Below, one piece after another: positions 53,080 to 63,266 of a DNA stretch of 64,000 bases; the first letter of the stretch is position 1, and each line of letters begins with the position of its first letter. The stretch is from NCBI RefSeq assembly GCF_014207375.1, contig NZ_JACHEE010000003.1:62001-126000 (forward strand), in the 5' to 3' direction. This stretch comes from Arthrobacter sp. AZCC_0090 (GTDB lineage Bacteria > Actinomycetota > Actinomycetes > Actinomycetales > Micrococcaceae). A model generated the notes under the pieces. The model was not told the origin of the DNA. It ran no database searches and saw only the letters and a program-made list of their open reading frames with translations. The translations under genes and the position numbers were made by a program.

Positions 53080-54117
53080 ATGCCGGAAGAAACCCCGCAG
53101 AACCAGGTCACCGCGACGGCCCTGGGTTCCTGGCCTGGGACTGATCCTGCCGAGGCTGCACGGACCATCCGTGGCGAACTGGGCAGTCCGCACTTGCCAT
53201 TCCTGGCTGAGCTTCCGGACCGCGGCGTTGGTTCCGATGCCCTTGGCCGGACGGCTTCCCTGTTGGTTGAGCTCGCTATTGATGTCCAGCCGCACGGCTG
53301 GCGCCTGGTGGACCGCCCGGGGAAAGACCTGCGGCGGGCAAGGTCCGCCCTTGCTACGGACGTTAACGTCTTGGCTGACGTTGCCGGTGCCGAAGAATCT
53401 TCCGCGGAGGCGCTGAAGATTCAGCTGCGCGGTCCCATGAGCCTCGCAGCGGGCCTTTACCTGCACAACGGGGAGCGCGCCCTTCTTGACTATGGTGCCC
53501 GCAGGGACATTGCGGAATCCTTGGCTGCCGGCATCTCCGAGCACGTGTCCAGGGTTCGCGCCGCAGTGCCGGGAGCCGAAGTTGTGGTCCAACTCGACGA
53601 GCCGGACATTGCTTCGGTGTTGGCGGGTACTATTCCCACCGCGAGCGGCTACCGCACCCTACGGTCCATCCCCGGCGAAGAAGTCACGGGTGCCTGGCGG
53701 TTAGTGATCGATTCGCTGCGGGCAGCCGGAGTGGCCGAGACAGTGGTCTCCGTTCCGGAGATCGAGGCACCCATCCAGCAGATCCTGGCCGCTGGAGCCG
53801 ATGGCGTCGCCCTTCCGCTCAAAGCACTCACCACGCGTCAATGGGAACAGATTGCGACGGCGGTAGAGGCGGGCAAGCGCCTCTGGGCCGGCGCCCTCCC
53901 CACTGACAATCCGCGGGCAACGTTGCCACGCACCGCCGAGGTGGTGGACACCGTTTGGCGGCCTTGGCACCAACTAGGCCTCCCGGCGTCGAGCTTGGGG
54001 GCCGTGCGTGTCACACCGTCGGACGGGCTGGCGGGGTACTCGCCGTCGGGCGCCAAAGAGGTCCTGACCCGGTTGACCCAGCTTGCCGATGGATTGAACC
54101 AGCTCGCCCTCGGCTAA
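53080..54117 (+). CDS. MetE-like (UROD/MetE superfamily) protein
   Basis: A 345-residue protein of the actinobacterial MetE-like group, often labelled vitamin B12-independent methionine synthase. ATALGSWPGTDPAEAARTIRGEL, LAELPDRGVGSDALGRTASLL, GPMSLAAGLYLHNGE and VVQLDEPDI are family marks. It is half the length of true MetE, and I see no clear His/Cys zinc triad, so methionine synthesis is doubtful. Mycobacteria have a similar gene (Rv3015c, from memory) downstream of iscS and mnmA. It is probably cotranscribed with chorismate mutase. Confidence 0.82.
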   Translation: MPEETPQNQVTATALGSWPGTDPAEAARTIRGELGSPHLPFLAELPDRGVGSDALGRTASLLVELAIDVQPHGWRLVDRPGKDLRRARSALATDVNVLADVAGAEESSAEALKIQLRGPMSLAAGLYLHNGERALLDYGARRDIAESLAAGISEHVSRVRAAVPGAEVVVQLDEPDIASVLAGTIPTASGYRTLRSIPGEEVTGAWRLVIDSLRAAGVAETVVSVPEIEAPIQQILAAGADGVALPLKALTTRQWEQIATAVEAGKRLWAGALPTDNPRATLPRTAEVVDTVWRPWHQLGLPASSLGAVRVTPSDGLAGYSPSGAKEVLTRLTQLADGLNQLALG

Positions 54118-54135
54118 CCGCTTTCCAGCTCGTTC

Positions 54136-54870
54136 CTAGACTCGCCGTTCCCAGCGGTCCGGTTCGGCGTACCGGGGGAGCCCGACGGCGGCAGTAGCGG
54201 TCCGCGCGGCCGCGGCGCCGTCCGGCGCGGGCAACGAGGGCGCCAAACGGTAATCAAAGGAGCCTGAGTAGACGAGGACCAGGCCGACGTGTGGCTGAAG
54301 CACCTTCACCTGGATCCGATGCTTGCCTTCTGCCGGATCCCACCACTGCTCCGCGTAGGCCTTCGCATCAAGGGAAGCCGGCAAGGCGAGCCTCAGCGGA
54401 CCCAGGAACAAACGCGAGGCACCCGAGACGCCGCGAAGCCGCCCCTCCGGTGTGACATCCAGATCCAACGCCGTGACAAGCCTGCGGAATCGGCCCACAT
54501 AGTCCACCAGGCGGGTACCGCCGTCGTTGGTGGTCTCCGCGACAGTGGTGTCATGGAACAAACGGGTGTGCCCGGGAAAGAAAATTTCACGCCGGGCCGT
54601 GAGGCTGGACCTTCCGAACGGATCAAGGTGCGCATGGTTTTCGATGCGGAACGGGACGCGCTCACCGTACTCGGGGAAGAATGCCTCTTCGCCGGCAACC
54701 GTGGCGAGGAGCGGCCGGAGCCACTTCTGCCGGCAACCGACCACGTCGAACACGCCCTCGCCGATTCCATATGATCCGGTCCCTGGCGCAAGCGAGAAAT
54801 AGTCCTGGAGTTCAGGCTGCAGCTGCCGGAACTTGCTGCCCAATGCCAACTCGTAGATGGGTGTGCTCAT
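54136..54870 (-). CDS. DUF4166-type protein
   Basis: A 244-residue protein beginning MSTPIYELALGSKFRQLQPELQDYFSL. It also has FFPGHTRLFHDTTVAET and LVDYVGRFRRLVTALDLDVTPEGRLRGVSGASRLFLGPLRLALP. This fits the DUF4166 family of unknown function. There is no signal peptide or membrane helix. It converges with the MetE-like gene and lies upstream of the DUF58 operon's 3' end on the same strand. No functional claim can be made. Confidence 0.72.
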   Translation of the reverse strand: MSTPIYELALGSKFRQLQPELQDYFSLAPGTGSYGIGEGVFDVVGCRQKWLRPLLATVAGEEAFFPEYGERVPFRIENHAHLDPFGRSSLTARREIFFPGHTRLFHDTTVAETTNDGGTRLVDYVGRFRRLVTALDLDVTPEGRLRGVSGASRLFLGPLRLALPASLDAKAYAEQWWDPAEGKHRIQVKVLQPHVGLVLVYSGSFDYRLAPSLPAPDGAAAARTATAAVGLPRYAEPDRWERRV

Positions 54871-54923
54871 GATTTTTCCTCGGGTTATGGATTTCCTGTG
54901 AGACGGAGTGGCTGCCGGATCGG

Positions 54924-56216
54924 CTACAAACGGCCCGCAGCCTTCAGGCGGATGTAAGCATCCGCGAGGCGTGGCGGTAGTTCAAGAGGCTCGGCGTCGA
55001 CTACTTCCGCGCCAAGCTGCCGCAGTTGGACGCTGACCGCTTCACGGTCAAGGAGGGCCCGCTCGGCGGCCGAGGCACGGAAAACCTGGCTCGCCGTCGT
55101 GCGTTCTTCTTTCATTCGCCCCAGCAAGGGGTCACGAACCGATGCAACCAACACGACGTGCTGCCGTACCAGTTGCGCCACCAAGGGAATGAGTCCTTCC
55201 TCGGGAGCGCCGGCGTCGAGCGAGGTCAACAGCACTACCAGGGAACGGTGCGCGGAAATGGCCCGCACTTGGGCAGGGATCTGCGCCCAGTCCATCTCGA
55301 TCAGTTCGGCCTCGAGCGGAGCCATGGCCTGGACCAAGGAGCCGAGCAGATTGCCCTTGGCTGCCGAATCCACGCGCCCGCGGACACGCCGATCGAACGC
55401 GAAGAAGTCCACACGGTCTCCGCCCCGCTCGGCCAGCACAGCCAGCAGGAGGGCCGCTTCCATTCCGGTGTCCAGGCGGGGCTCGTCATCGATGCGTGCT
55501 GCCGCCGTACGCGAGGTGTCCAGCATGATCACGACCCGTCTGTCCCGTTCGGGACGCCACGTCCGGACGACGACGGCGGTGCGCCGCGCGGTTGCGCGCC
55601 AGTCGATGGAGCGCACGTCGTCGCCCCGGACGTAGTCGCGCAGGGAGTCGAACTCCGTGCCGGCTCCCCGGATCTGGACGGCCGCCTTGCCATCGAGCTC
55701 CCGCAGTTTCCGTAGCTTGGAAGGCAGGTGCCGCTTGGAGTGGAACGGCGGCAGGACCCGCAGGTGGCCGGGGAGTGGCACCGTGCGTTGCCTGGCCGCC
55801 AGACCGAGCGGTCCAAAGGAACGCAGCGTGACGTGCCGTGCCGTCAGGTCGCCGCGCCGTGTGGGCCGTAGCTGGACTGACATTCGCCGGCGCTCACCGG
55901 CCGGGATATCGACGCGCAGGACGGGGGCGACGGTGCCAGCGGAGGGTTGCCAGGCATCACGCACTAGCCCGCGGAAGGTCCGGCTGTTGCCGTTCTCCAG
56001 AGTCAGCACTGATTCTGCCTCCGAGTGGAGGGTGACATTGCCCGGATCCTTGCGTTGCAGGGCAACTTTGGCGGGCGACGCTGCCAGCAGGATGTCTGAC
56101 AACATCAGGGCGAAAAGCCCGGCCGCGATGAGAAGGACCGTACCCCATGCAGGAAACAGGACCAAGGGGGCCAACGCTGCGCATGCCAGCAGCACAAAGC
56201 GGCCTGTGATCGCCAT
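54924..56216 (-). CDS. DUF58 / von Willebrand A-like membrane protein
   Basis: A 430-residue protein. Two N-terminal membrane helices (VLLACAALAPLVLFPAW, VLLIAAGLFALMLSDILLA) precede a beta-rich region. The DUF58 signature GTEFDSLRDYVRGDDVRSIDWRATARRTAVVVRTW follows near 185-220, then a vWA-like domain with VVIMLDTSRTA near 232. It is encoded just after the MoxR ATPase; the two normally act together on envelope or metal-loading substrates. Confidence 0.9.
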   Translation of the reverse strand: MAITGRFVLLACAALAPLVLFPAWGTVLLIAAGLFALMLSDILLAASPAKVALQRKDPGNVTLHSEAESVLTLENGNSRTFRGLVRDAWQPSAGTVAPVLRVDIPAGERRRMSVQLRPTRRGDLTARHVTLRSFGPLGLAARQRTVPLPGHLRVLPPFHSKRHLPSKLRKLRELDGKAAVQIRGAGTEFDSLRDYVRGDDVRSIDWRATARRTAVVVRTWRPERDRRVVIMLDTSRTAAARIDDEPRLDTGMEAALLLAVLAERGGDRVDFFAFDRRVRGRVDSAAKGNLLGSLVQAMAPLEAELIEMDWAQIPAQVRAISAHRSLVVLLTSLDAGAPEEGLIPLVAQLVRQHVVLVASVRDPLLGRMKEERTTASQVFRASAAERALLDREAVSVQLRQLGAEVVDAEPLELPPRLADAYIRLKAAGRL

Positions 56217-56251
56217 TCAGCACTCCTGGACAGTCGTGAGGCGCCTCATCT

Positions 56252-57307
56252 TCAGCGCGGGACAGGGACAGAGGCAAGGATGCTGCCCAGGACGTCATCC
56301 ACGTGCACGCCGTCCATCTGTGCTTCTGGGCGAAGCCCCACGCGATGCCGAAGACAGGGCAGGGACAGGGCCTTGACGTCGTCGGGGGTGACGAAATTAC
56401 GTCCGGACAACCATGCCCAGGCACGCGAAGTGTTCAACAATGCCGTTGCCCCGCGCGGGGAAACCCCCAATTGGAACGACGGAGCAGCGCGCGTCGCCCG
56501 GACAACGTCCACGATGTATCCGAGGATTTCGGGGGCCACCGTCACCCCGGCCACGGCGTCACGGGCATTTTGGAGCTCGGCGGCACCTGCCACCGGCCTG
56601 ACCCCGGCCGCCAACAAGTTGCGCGGATCAAAGCCTTCCGAGTGCCTGCGGATCACCTCGATTTCCTCGGCACGTCCGGGCAGGGGCATGGAGAGCTTGA
56701 GGAGGAAGCGGTCCAACTGGGCTTCCGGCAGGGGATAGGTGCCCTCGTACTCCACGGGATTCTGTGTGGCGGCAACAATGAACGGCGAGGGTAAGGGACG
56801 CGAAAGCCCGTCCACTGATACCTGGCGCTCCTCCATGGCCTCCAGCAGCGAGGCCTGGGTCTTGGGAGGGGTCCGGTTGATTTCGTCTGCCAGCATGATG
56901 TTGGTGAAGACAGGTCCTTCGCGGAAGGTGAATTCCGAGGTGTGCGAATCGTAGACGAGCGAACCGGTGACATCGCCGGGCATGAGGTCCGGCGTGAACT
57001 GGACGCGTTTCGTATCCAGGTTGAGCGCGGTGGACAAAGCACGCACCAGCAGGGTCTTGGCAACCCCGGGTACGCCTTCCAGCAGGACGTGACCCCCGCA
57101 GAGCAATGCGATGAGCATGCCAGTCACCGTTGCATCCTGCCCGACGACGGCCTTGCCGACTTCGTGACGGACGTCCAGCAGGGCTTTGCGGGCGGGATCG
57201 GACTCCACAAAGTGCTGGACCGGCTGCTGCGATGGTGGTCCCTGCGATGCCGCCCCTCCCGAATAGCCATAGTTCCCGTCGGTGAAGCTGTTTGCTTGAT
57301 TGCTCAT
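56252..57307 (-). CDS. MoxR-family AAA+ ATPase
   Basis: A 351-residue AAA+ protein. Walker A is in LLEGVPGVAKTLLVRALS and Walker B in IMLADEINRTPPKTQASLLEAMEERQVSVDG. The sensor 1 region is FIVAATQNPVEYEGTYPLPEAQLDRFLLKLSMP, the classic MoxR signature. ATG 57307 overlaps the DUF4350 stop (ATGA) with AGGAGG upstream; the frame is open to 57352. It is a chaperone-like ATPase working with the DUF58 protein. Confidence 0.93.
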   Translation of the reverse strand: MSNQANSFTDGNYGYSGGAASQGPPSQQPVQHFVESDPARKALLDVRHEVGKAVVGQDATVTGMLIALLCGGHVLLEGVPGVAKTLLVRALSTALNLDTKRVQFTPDLMPGDVTGSLVYDSHTSEFTFREGPVFTNIMLADEINRTPPKTQASLLEAMEERQVSVDGLSRPLPSPFIVAATQNPVEYEGTYPLPEAQLDRFLLKLSMPLPGRAEEIEVIRRHSEGFDPRNLLAAGVRPVAGAAELQNARDAVAGVTVAPEILGYIVDVVRATRAAPSFQLGVSPRGATALLNTSRAWAWLSGRNFVTPDDVKALSLPCLRHRVGLRPEAQMDGVHVDDVLGSILASVPVPR

Positions 57308-58545
57308 GCGGCTGTTGCCTCCTGCTCGAGTTTTTCGATGCTTTGTGCCCATCGGACCAGTTCGGATTCGGTGCGGGGCTGGTGGTCCAGCAGCATCCGG
57401 AGCTCCTGCGCAGGCACGTCCAGCCTCCGGGCCGCGGTGTCAATGACGGAATCTGCTCCCACCTCGGGACCGAGCCGGAAGTGCCTTGCCAGCCTGGTCA
57501 GGGCGCCTGCCCGTAGATTGTCCGCTGCCCGGCCGACCGCACGTGAGTCCTGGTACAACCGGGCGCGGCCTTCGGCAGTTTCTGCGGCCTTGACCACCAA
57601 CGGCAGCGGTTCGAACACGAGCGGACCGAGTCTCCTGCCACGCCACAGCACGGCAAGCAGTGCGACTACCATCAGCCACAGACCCAGGAAGCCCACCCAC
57701 GGTGGCGCCAATTCGTTGAGCGTAGGCGGTTTGCCGTCTCCCGGTATGTCTCCAAGGCCTGGGAGATACCAGACGAGATCCGGGGCAGACCCAAGGGTGC
57801 GGAAGGCCAAAGCGGCATTTCCCCCTTCTCGCAGAAGATCGTTGCTGAGCAGTGCCGTGCTGCCGAGAACCACCAGCCGTCCGTCCGCGCTCGCCGCGTA
57901 CATGCCGCCGTCGTTGCTTCCTGGCCTATAGCAAATCGCCTCCGCTCCTGTGTAAAGGAACCCGTTCTTTCCGGACACGGGCCCTGCGGCGAGTGGATCC
58001 GCTTGGCCACATCCCGCTTCCAAGGTTGATGTGCCGTTGGGAACCACGCCGGCATGCCGGATCTCGCTGCTGAGTCCCGTCAGGGTCCGGACGCCTGGGG
58101 TGACTACTACTACGCGGCCGGCCGACTCCAGCAAACTATGTAACTGGGAAGGGTCAAGGTAGCCGTTGCGGTCATACAACAAGACGGTGGCGCCTGGTTT
58201 CCTGGCCAGGAGCGAAGTTGTGGTCGCAAACGAATCGGATTCCGTAACCGTGACTCCGTGCCTGCGAAGGACCTCGGCCGCTGCCATCGCCCCGTCCGGA
58301 GCCGGATTGCGGGCAGACAGGGGCGCCTTGTCCGTGTTGGCGGGCGACTGGGCCAGGGTGAGGGCGCCAAGCACCACGACGATCGCTCCGATGATCATCC
58401 AGGCGATATGGCGCCTCGACCAGCCACGCAGCCGCCCGGTCCACCGGACACTCTGTTCGGCAAAGGTCCCGTCCTGATCGTGAGTTCGGTCTGGCGCTCG
58501 TTCGGAGGTGCCGCGTTCCTTGGCCTTGCCGGGGGCTGAAGTCAT
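57304..58545 (-). CDS. DUF4350-domain membrane protein
   Basis: A 413-residue protein. One membrane helix near residues 48-66 (IAWMIIGAIVVVLGALTLA) is followed by an extracytoplasmic DUF4350-like domain (NPAPDGAMAAAEVLRRHGVTVTESDSFATTTSLL). A second helix is near 290-310 (WVGFLGLWLMVVALLAVLW) and a cytoplasmic tail follows. Its start overlaps the DUF4129 stop and its stop overlaps the MoxR start, so the chain is translationally coupled. Function unknown. Confidence 0.85.
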   Translation of the reverse strand: MTSAPGKAKERGTSERAPDRTHDQDGTFAEQSVRWTGRLRGWSRRHIAWMIIGAIVVVLGALTLAQSPANTDKAPLSARNPAPDGAMAAAEVLRRHGVTVTESDSFATTTSLLARKPGATVLLYDRNGYLDPSQLHSLLESAGRVVVVTPGVRTLTGLSSEIRHAGVVPNGTSTLEAGCGQADPLAAGPVSGKNGFLYTGAEAICYRPGSNDGGMYAASADGRLVVLGSTALLSNDLLREGGNAALAFRTLGSAPDLVWYLPGLGDIPGDGKPPTLNELAPPWVGFLGLWLMVVALLAVLWRGRRLGPLVFEPLPLVVKAAETAEGRARLYQDSRAVGRAADNLRAGALTRLARHFRLGPEVGADSVIDTAARRLDVPAQELRMLLDHQPRTESELVRWAQSIEKLEQEATAA

Positions 58546-59228
58546 CGGGGGACCGCCAAACCGGCGACTGCCTGACCGGCGAAATCAGGTTTCGTGGCCG
58601 ACAACTCTGTGTCCAATGCCAAGACAACGGCGTGATCGGAGGATGTGGCAGCTGCCTTGCCGTATTTCACTCCGTCGAAGAGCCTGGCCGCGTGCTCAAG
58701 CCGCGAACTGGCGGCCGTGAACACGCGCCCTAACTGGGCAGCTGCCTCGTCCGCGGTCCGGCCGGCTTGGGCATCAATGATTGCACGGTCCTCAGCCGAG
58801 CGAACCACAGCGCGGAACTGCTCGACGACGGCCGTTTCCCAGTCTCCACGGCCCGCTGCGGCAGATGCCCGCGCGCGGAAAGCCTCGGCATTCTCGGACG
58901 ACGCGTCGTCGAAAACCTCCGCCGATTTTTTCTTGCGGGCGTTGAGCCGCGGCCTGACCACGATCACGGCAACCACGATGAGGACCACCGCCAACGCTCC
59001 AATCACCGGCACGGCCATATTAGGCGCGCTGAAGGAATCGCCGTTCAGGGAGCGGAGCCATTCGACGAACTGGTTCCACAACTCTTCGATCCAACTGGGT
59101 TTGGCCGATGCGTATTTGGGCTTGGAGAGTTCCTCAACCGCCCACCGTTGGGCTTCCTCGCGGTCGGGGTCAACGGGAGGTTCGAAGGCTGCGAAAAGAC
59201 AGGCAAAGGACGCGAAGGCCGGGATCAT
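58542..59228 (-). CDS. DUF4129-domain membrane protein
   Basis: A 228-residue protein. A hydrophobic N-terminal segment (IPAFASFACLFAAF), a DREEAQRWAVEELSKPKYASAKPSWIEELWNQFVEWLRSL segment, one helix (MAVPVIGALAVVLIVVAVIVV) and a C-terminal DUF4129 region (RAVVRSAEDRAIIDAQAGRTADEAAAQLG) are visible. I chose ATG 59228 because it overlaps the upstream stop as ATGA, like the other junctions here; the frame is open to 59264. Confidence 0.84.
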   Translation of the reverse strand: MIPAFASFACLFAAFEPPVDPDREEAQRWAVEELSKPKYASAKPSWIEELWNQFVEWLRSLNGDSFSAPNMAVPVIGALAVVLIVVAVIVVRPRLNARKKKSAEVFDDASSENAEAFRARASAAAGRGDWETAVVEQFRAVVRSAEDRAIIDAQAGRTADEAAAQLGRVFTAASSRLEHAARLFDGVKYGKAAATSSDHAVVLALDTELSATKPDFAGQAVAGLAVPR

Positions 59229-60454
59229 CCTGTTGGCGAACCCTGACCGGGCGTTGGCGGCCATGATTGCGCGCCAGCGTGACGTGCTCCGCGGCGGCCG
59301 GGAACGCCGTCGGGATCTTCTCCGGTCTCCAGAAGCCGAAGCAGCTCCACATCCAGTCCGTCACGTCGCATCCGTAAGTCCATATAGATCAGGGCGGCAA
59401 CCGAGGTTTGGAAGGCGAAGCCGACCGCACCCACGAGGGCCGCGACGACCAGCGAAATCACCAGCAGGACCACTGTCGTGGTGGTCACTTGTTCGGCGCT
59501 GGGGTGAGGGGAAAAGACGGCCGTCAATCCGCCGGACGCCAAGCTAAACGGAATCTGGATGACCTGCGCGATGACGCCCACCATGAATCCCACCAGCAGC
59601 GTGATGCCAAAGACCCGCCACCAATTTCTGGCCGTAAGGGTCCACGAGCGCCGAAGACCGGCGAAGACGCCCAGTTCTTCTATGGTGATGGCGGACGGTG
59701 ACACGAGCAGCTTGGTGCGGACCCAGACATACGCGACGACGGCGCCGAATCCCAAAGGCAGGACCAAAAGTAGCCCGACCGGTCCCAGCCCAGTCAAGAT
59801 GAGGGCGGCCAACACGAACAGGGCTACGAAGAACAGCAATGAGCCGGCAAGTACGAGGAAACCAAACCCCACAAGGGACCAGATACGTGAGCGGGCCAGG
59901 GACCACATTTGCTTGAACCCGGTTCTACGGTTCAATGCCGACCTCGCGACGGGGATCGCCATGACGCCTTGGAGAATCGAGGAAAGCACCAATGCGAGCA
60001 TTGAAATACCCAGGATCCCGGCTAAGGCACCGAGGATCGGGCCAAGGTACTGCATCGCTTCGGATTGGGTGGTGAAACCACCCACTGGGGGTTGGGCTAT
60101 GCCGAGCATGCCCAGTGTGGTCACCCCGCTCAATGCGTTGGTGATTGCCTGAACAACAAGTGCCGAACCGAACATGGTCTTGGCGTTCCGGCGGATGGTC
60201 TGGAAGCCGCCGTCCATGATCTCACCAAACAAGAGGGGCCGGAGGGGCACGATCCCGGGTTTCGGCGGAGCGACATAGCGGGGCTGACCATATGGCGGCG
60301 GACCACCGGCGGGCCAGCGCGGATCGGCCGGGACGCCCCACGGCTGTCCTGGATACTGCGGCGGCCCCCACTGTGGCTGGGCGCCCCACTGCGGCGGCCC
60401 CCACTGTGGCTGCGGTCCCTGTTCGGGCCGGTTGCCCGGATCTGGCTGTGACAC
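59225..60454 (-). CDS. Multi-pass membrane protein with a Pro/Trp/Gln-rich N-terminus
   Basis: A 409-residue protein, first gene of the DUF58-MoxR operon. Residues 12-60 repeat QWGPPQ/QPQWG-type units and are probably disordered in the cytoplasm. About six membrane helices follow (GILGISMLALVLSSILQGVMAIPV, LVGFGFLVLAGSLLFFVALFVLAALILTG and others). It resembles the glycerophosphodiesterase membrane-domain type, without the enzyme domain. Function unknown. Confidence 0.8.
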   Translation of the reverse strand: MSQPDPGNRPEQGPQPQWGPPQWGAQPQWGPPQYPGQPWGVPADPRWPAGGPPPYGQPRYVAPPKPGIVPLRPLLFGEIMDGGFQTIRRNAKTMFGSALVVQAITNALSGVTTLGMLGIAQPPVGGFTTQSEAMQYLGPILGALAGILGISMLALVLSSILQGVMAIPVARSALNRRTGFKQMWSLARSRIWSLVGFGFLVLAGSLLFFVALFVLAALILTGLGPVGLLLVLPLGFGAVVAYVWVRTKLLVSPSAITIEELGVFAGLRRSWTLTARNWWRVFGITLLVGFMVGVIAQVIQIPFSLASGGLTAVFSPHPSAEQVTTTTVVLLVISLVVAALVGAVGFAFQTSVAALIYMDLRMRRDGLDVELLRLLETGEDPDGVPGRRGARHAGAQSWPPTPGQGSPTG

Positions 60455-60631
60455 GTTTTCCCCCCAAAAGATGCGGTCCGCAGCAGTGCACGGCCCCGGA
60501 AAGGGACCATTTGCTCCAGCCTATAGTTCCGCCGTCGCGCCTCATAGCCCAATCCGCCTGCCTTCTGCCGCGCGCCATGCCGTGATCCGCCTCAACGGGA
60601 CAAAGGCTTAGTGATAAGGGAATATATAACT

Positions 60632-61306
60632 ATGAAGGCACGCATCCTGGTGGTAGACGACGACGAAGCGCTGGCTGAAATGATCGGCATCGTGCTGCGG
60701 AACGACGGCTTCGACCCGGTTTTTTGCGCGGACGGCGGGCAGGCGCTGGAGGTATTCCGTTCCTCAAAGCCTGATCTGGTACTGCTTGACCTGATGCTGC
60801 CCGGTTCGGATGGCATCGAAGTGTGCCGCCAGATCCGCGGGGAGTCCGACGTTCCCATTGTCATGCTCACCGCCAAATCGGATACCTCCGATGTTGTCCG
60901 CGGCCTTGAATCCGGTGCTGATGACTACGTGCCAAAGCCCTTCAAACCGGCCGAACTCGTGGCACGGGTTCGCGCCAGGCTGCGCCCGGGAGACCAGAAA
61001 GCGCCGGAGACCCTGCGGATTGCCGATGTCACCATCGACGTCGCGGGCCACTTGGTGACCCGCGGCGGTGAGCGGATTTCGCTGACCCCCTTGGAATTCG
61101 ACCTCTTGGTCGCCCTGGCGCGCAAGCCGTGGCAGGTTTTCACCCGCGAACTGCTCCTTGAGCAGGTGTGGGGGTACCGCCACGCTGCCGACACCCGGCT
61201 GGTCAACGTCCATGTCCAGCGGCTGCGGTCCAAGATCGAGCGTGATCCGGAAGCCCCCGAAGTTGTATTGACGGTTCGTGGTGTCGGATATAAAGCAGGC
61301 TCCTGA
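60632..61306 (+). CDS. mtrA: Response regulator MtrA
   Basis: A 224-residue OmpR-type regulator. The receiver begins MKARILVVDDDEALAEMIGIVL. The phospho-acceptor Asp is in LVLLDLMLPGSDG (~53), and the conserved Lys is in YVPKPFKP. The winged helix is LTPLEFDLLVALARKPWQVFTRELLLEQVWGYRHAADTRLVNVHVQRLRSKIE. ATG 60632 has AGGGAA upstream; the frame opens at 60611. MtrB overlaps its 3' end. The pair controls cell-wall and division genes in actinobacteria. Confidence 0.95.
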   Translation: MKARILVVDDDEALAEMIGIVLRNDGFDPVFCADGGQALEVFRSSKPDLVLLDLMLPGSDGIEVCRQIRGESDVPIVMLTAKSDTSDVVRGLESGADDYVPKPFKPAELVARVRARLRPGDQKAPETLRIADVTIDVAGHLVTRGGERISLTPLEFDLLVALARKPWQVFTRELLLEQVWGYRHAADTRLVNVHVQRLRSKIERDPEAPEVVLTVRGVGYKAGS

Positions 61307-63266
61307 GTCTTCCAGCGGCGAACCCGGCACTGACCAAGCGGCGGCATCGACCGAGGTCAAACGCCCCGTTGCCGGACATCCTGTCCCGGAACACACCGAC
61401 GCCCGGGCACTAAACCTCCCCTGGGTCCTGGAGCGTACTCGAATTTGGACTCGCCGGGCCCTGATCCTGGCGCTTCGCGTCTCCCGTCTTGTGGTGACCG
61501 GGCTTCGCCACATTCGTCCAGGAATCCGGTATTTGTGGCGCGCCCTCCTGCGGCGTTGGCGCCGCTCGCTTGAATTCAGGACCGTGGCCGTGACGATCGT
61601 GCTGTCGGTCGTGTCGTTTGCGGTGGTCGGCGCGTACCTCTCAAACCAAATTGCGAACAACCTGTTCCAGGAGCGCCTGAAGCAAGCCGAATCTGAGAGC
61701 CGTTACTACGTCAAGCAAGTGCAGGACACCTTCGACGGTTCACAGGCCAACGACCAGTCGAGCGTCATCACCCTCGTCTACGACACCCTTAAGGCTGTGG
61801 AAGGCAACGGCTCGGTCATCCAGCGGCGATACGTCTTCGAAGCCATGCCCGAACAAACCAAGCCGCGCAACCGCTGGGTGGAATCGCGGGCCTCGGACCA
61901 ATTGACGGTCCGCGTCATCCCCCCGGCGCTCCGCAAATCGGTCCAGGAATCGGGCAAGGACCAGTACTGGGCTTCCACGGAGTTTCCGGTCGGCAACCAG
62001 GATCACCCGGGCATCGCCGTCGGAAACAAGGTCACCTTCAATGGAACCGTCTACGAGCTGTATCTCCTCTACGACCTGGATACCGCCCAACAAACCCTGG
62101 ACGAAATCCAGAATGTGCTGTGGGCGGGTGGCGCCGCCCTCATCCTGATGATCGGCGGTATTGCCTGGTATGTGACCAGGAACGTCGTGAGCCCGGTGAG
62201 CCACGCCGCCGTCGTCTCCGAGAAGCTGGCCGCAGGCCAGTTGCAGGAGCGCATGGTGGTCAAGGGTGAAGATGAGGTGGCCAGGCTGGGCGCCTCCTTC
62301 AACCACATGGCTGCGAGCCTTCAGGAACAAATTACGCAGTTGGCCACCTTGTCCCAGATGCAGCAGCGATTCGTTTCCGATGTGTCGCATGAATTGCGGA
62401 CCCCGCTCACGACAGTCCGGATGGCGGCGGAAGTGCTGTTCGACGCCCGGGATGATTTCGACCCCATCAATAAGCGCTCTGCAGAACTCCTGTACAACCA
62501 GGTGGAGCGTTTCCAATCCTTACTCTCGGACCTGCTGGAGATCTCACGCTTCGACGCAGGTGCTGCTGTCCTGGACTCCGAGCCGACCGACATCCTCCAA
62601 GTGGTATCCCATGTCATCGACAGCGCCTCGCCAGTCGCCGCGGAGTACGGCTCGGAAGTCCGTCTTACCTCCCGCCACAAACGCATCATCGTGGATATGG
62701 ATTCCCGCCGGATCGACCGCATCCTTCGGAACCTGCTGCTCAACGCCGTCGAACACGGCGAGGGGAAACCCGTCCATGTCTCCGTCGCAGCCAACCACGA
62801 AGCGGTCGCTGTTTCAGTGCGCGACTTCGGCATAGGGATGAGCCCCGCGGAAGCTGCGCGGGTCTTCGATCGCTTCTGGCGTGCCGATCCCGCCCGCGCC
62901 AGGACAACCGGCGGCAGCGGCCTTGGACTTTCCATCGCCGCGGAGGACACCAAGCTTCACAACGGGTGGCTTCAGGCTTGGGGCCGCAAAGGATCCGGTT
63001 CGAACTTCCGCTTGACCTTGCCTCTCAAGAAGGGAGGCACCATTGTGAAATCCCCCTTGCAGCTTGAAGCCGCAGATATCCACTTGCCAGGCGCCGCTCC
63101 CGAACGCCACATGCTCGTCTTGGATGCAGGCGAAGCCCCGCCGGAGCAGGGGTCCCGTGCGGATCAGGAACTGAACGGCCCTTCCGCGACGCCTCCGGCG
63201 CTTCCTCCTGCCTTGCCTCCGGCTCGCAAGGACGATGCCGACAAGACGGGGGACACGGCACTATGA
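61278..63266 (+). CDS. mtrB: Sensor histidine kinase MtrB
   Basis: A 662-residue kinase. An N-terminal cytoplasmic stretch of ~95 residues precedes helix 1 ([21 protein letters not shown]), an extracytoplasmic sensor of ~170 residues, and helix 2 near 280-300. A HAMP domain and the phospho-acceptor His in [21 protein letters not shown] (~370) follow. The ATPase domain has [23 protein letters not shown] and [10 protein letters not shown]. The Pro/Ala-rich tail ends the protein. The GTG start at 61278 lies inside the mtrA 3' end, 29 bp overlap. Confidence 0.94.
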   Translation: MVSDIKQAPESSSGEPGTDQAAASTEVKRPVAGHPVPEHTDARALNLPWVLERTRIWTRRALILALRVSRLVVTGLRHIRPGIRYLWRALLRRWRRSLEFRTVAVTIVLSVVSFAVVGAYLSNQIANNLFQERLKQAESESRYYVKQVQDTFDGSQANDQSSVITLVYDTLKAVEGNGSVIQRRYVFEAMPEQTKPRNRWVESRASDQLTVRVIPPALRKSVQESGKDQYWASTEFPVGNQDHPGIAVGNKVTFNGTVYELYLLYDLDTAQQTLDEIQNVLWAGGAALILMIGGIAWYVTRNVVSPVSHAAVVSEKLAAGQLQERMVVKGEDEVARLGASFNHMAASLQEQITQLATLSQMQQRFVSDVSHELRTPLTTVRMAAEVLFDARDDFDPINKRSAELLYNQVERFQSLLSDLLEISRFDAGAAVLDSEPTDILQVVSHVIDSASPVAAEYGSEVRLTSRHKRIIVDMDSRRIDRILRNLLLNAVEHGEGKPVHVSVAANHEAVAVSVRDFGIGMSPAEAARVFDRFWRADPARARTTGGSGLGLSIAAEDTKLHNGWLQAWGRKGSGSNFRLTLPLKKGGTIVKSPLQLEAADIHLPGAAPERHMLVLDAGEAPPEQGSRADQELNGPSATPPALPPALPPARKDDADKTGDTAL

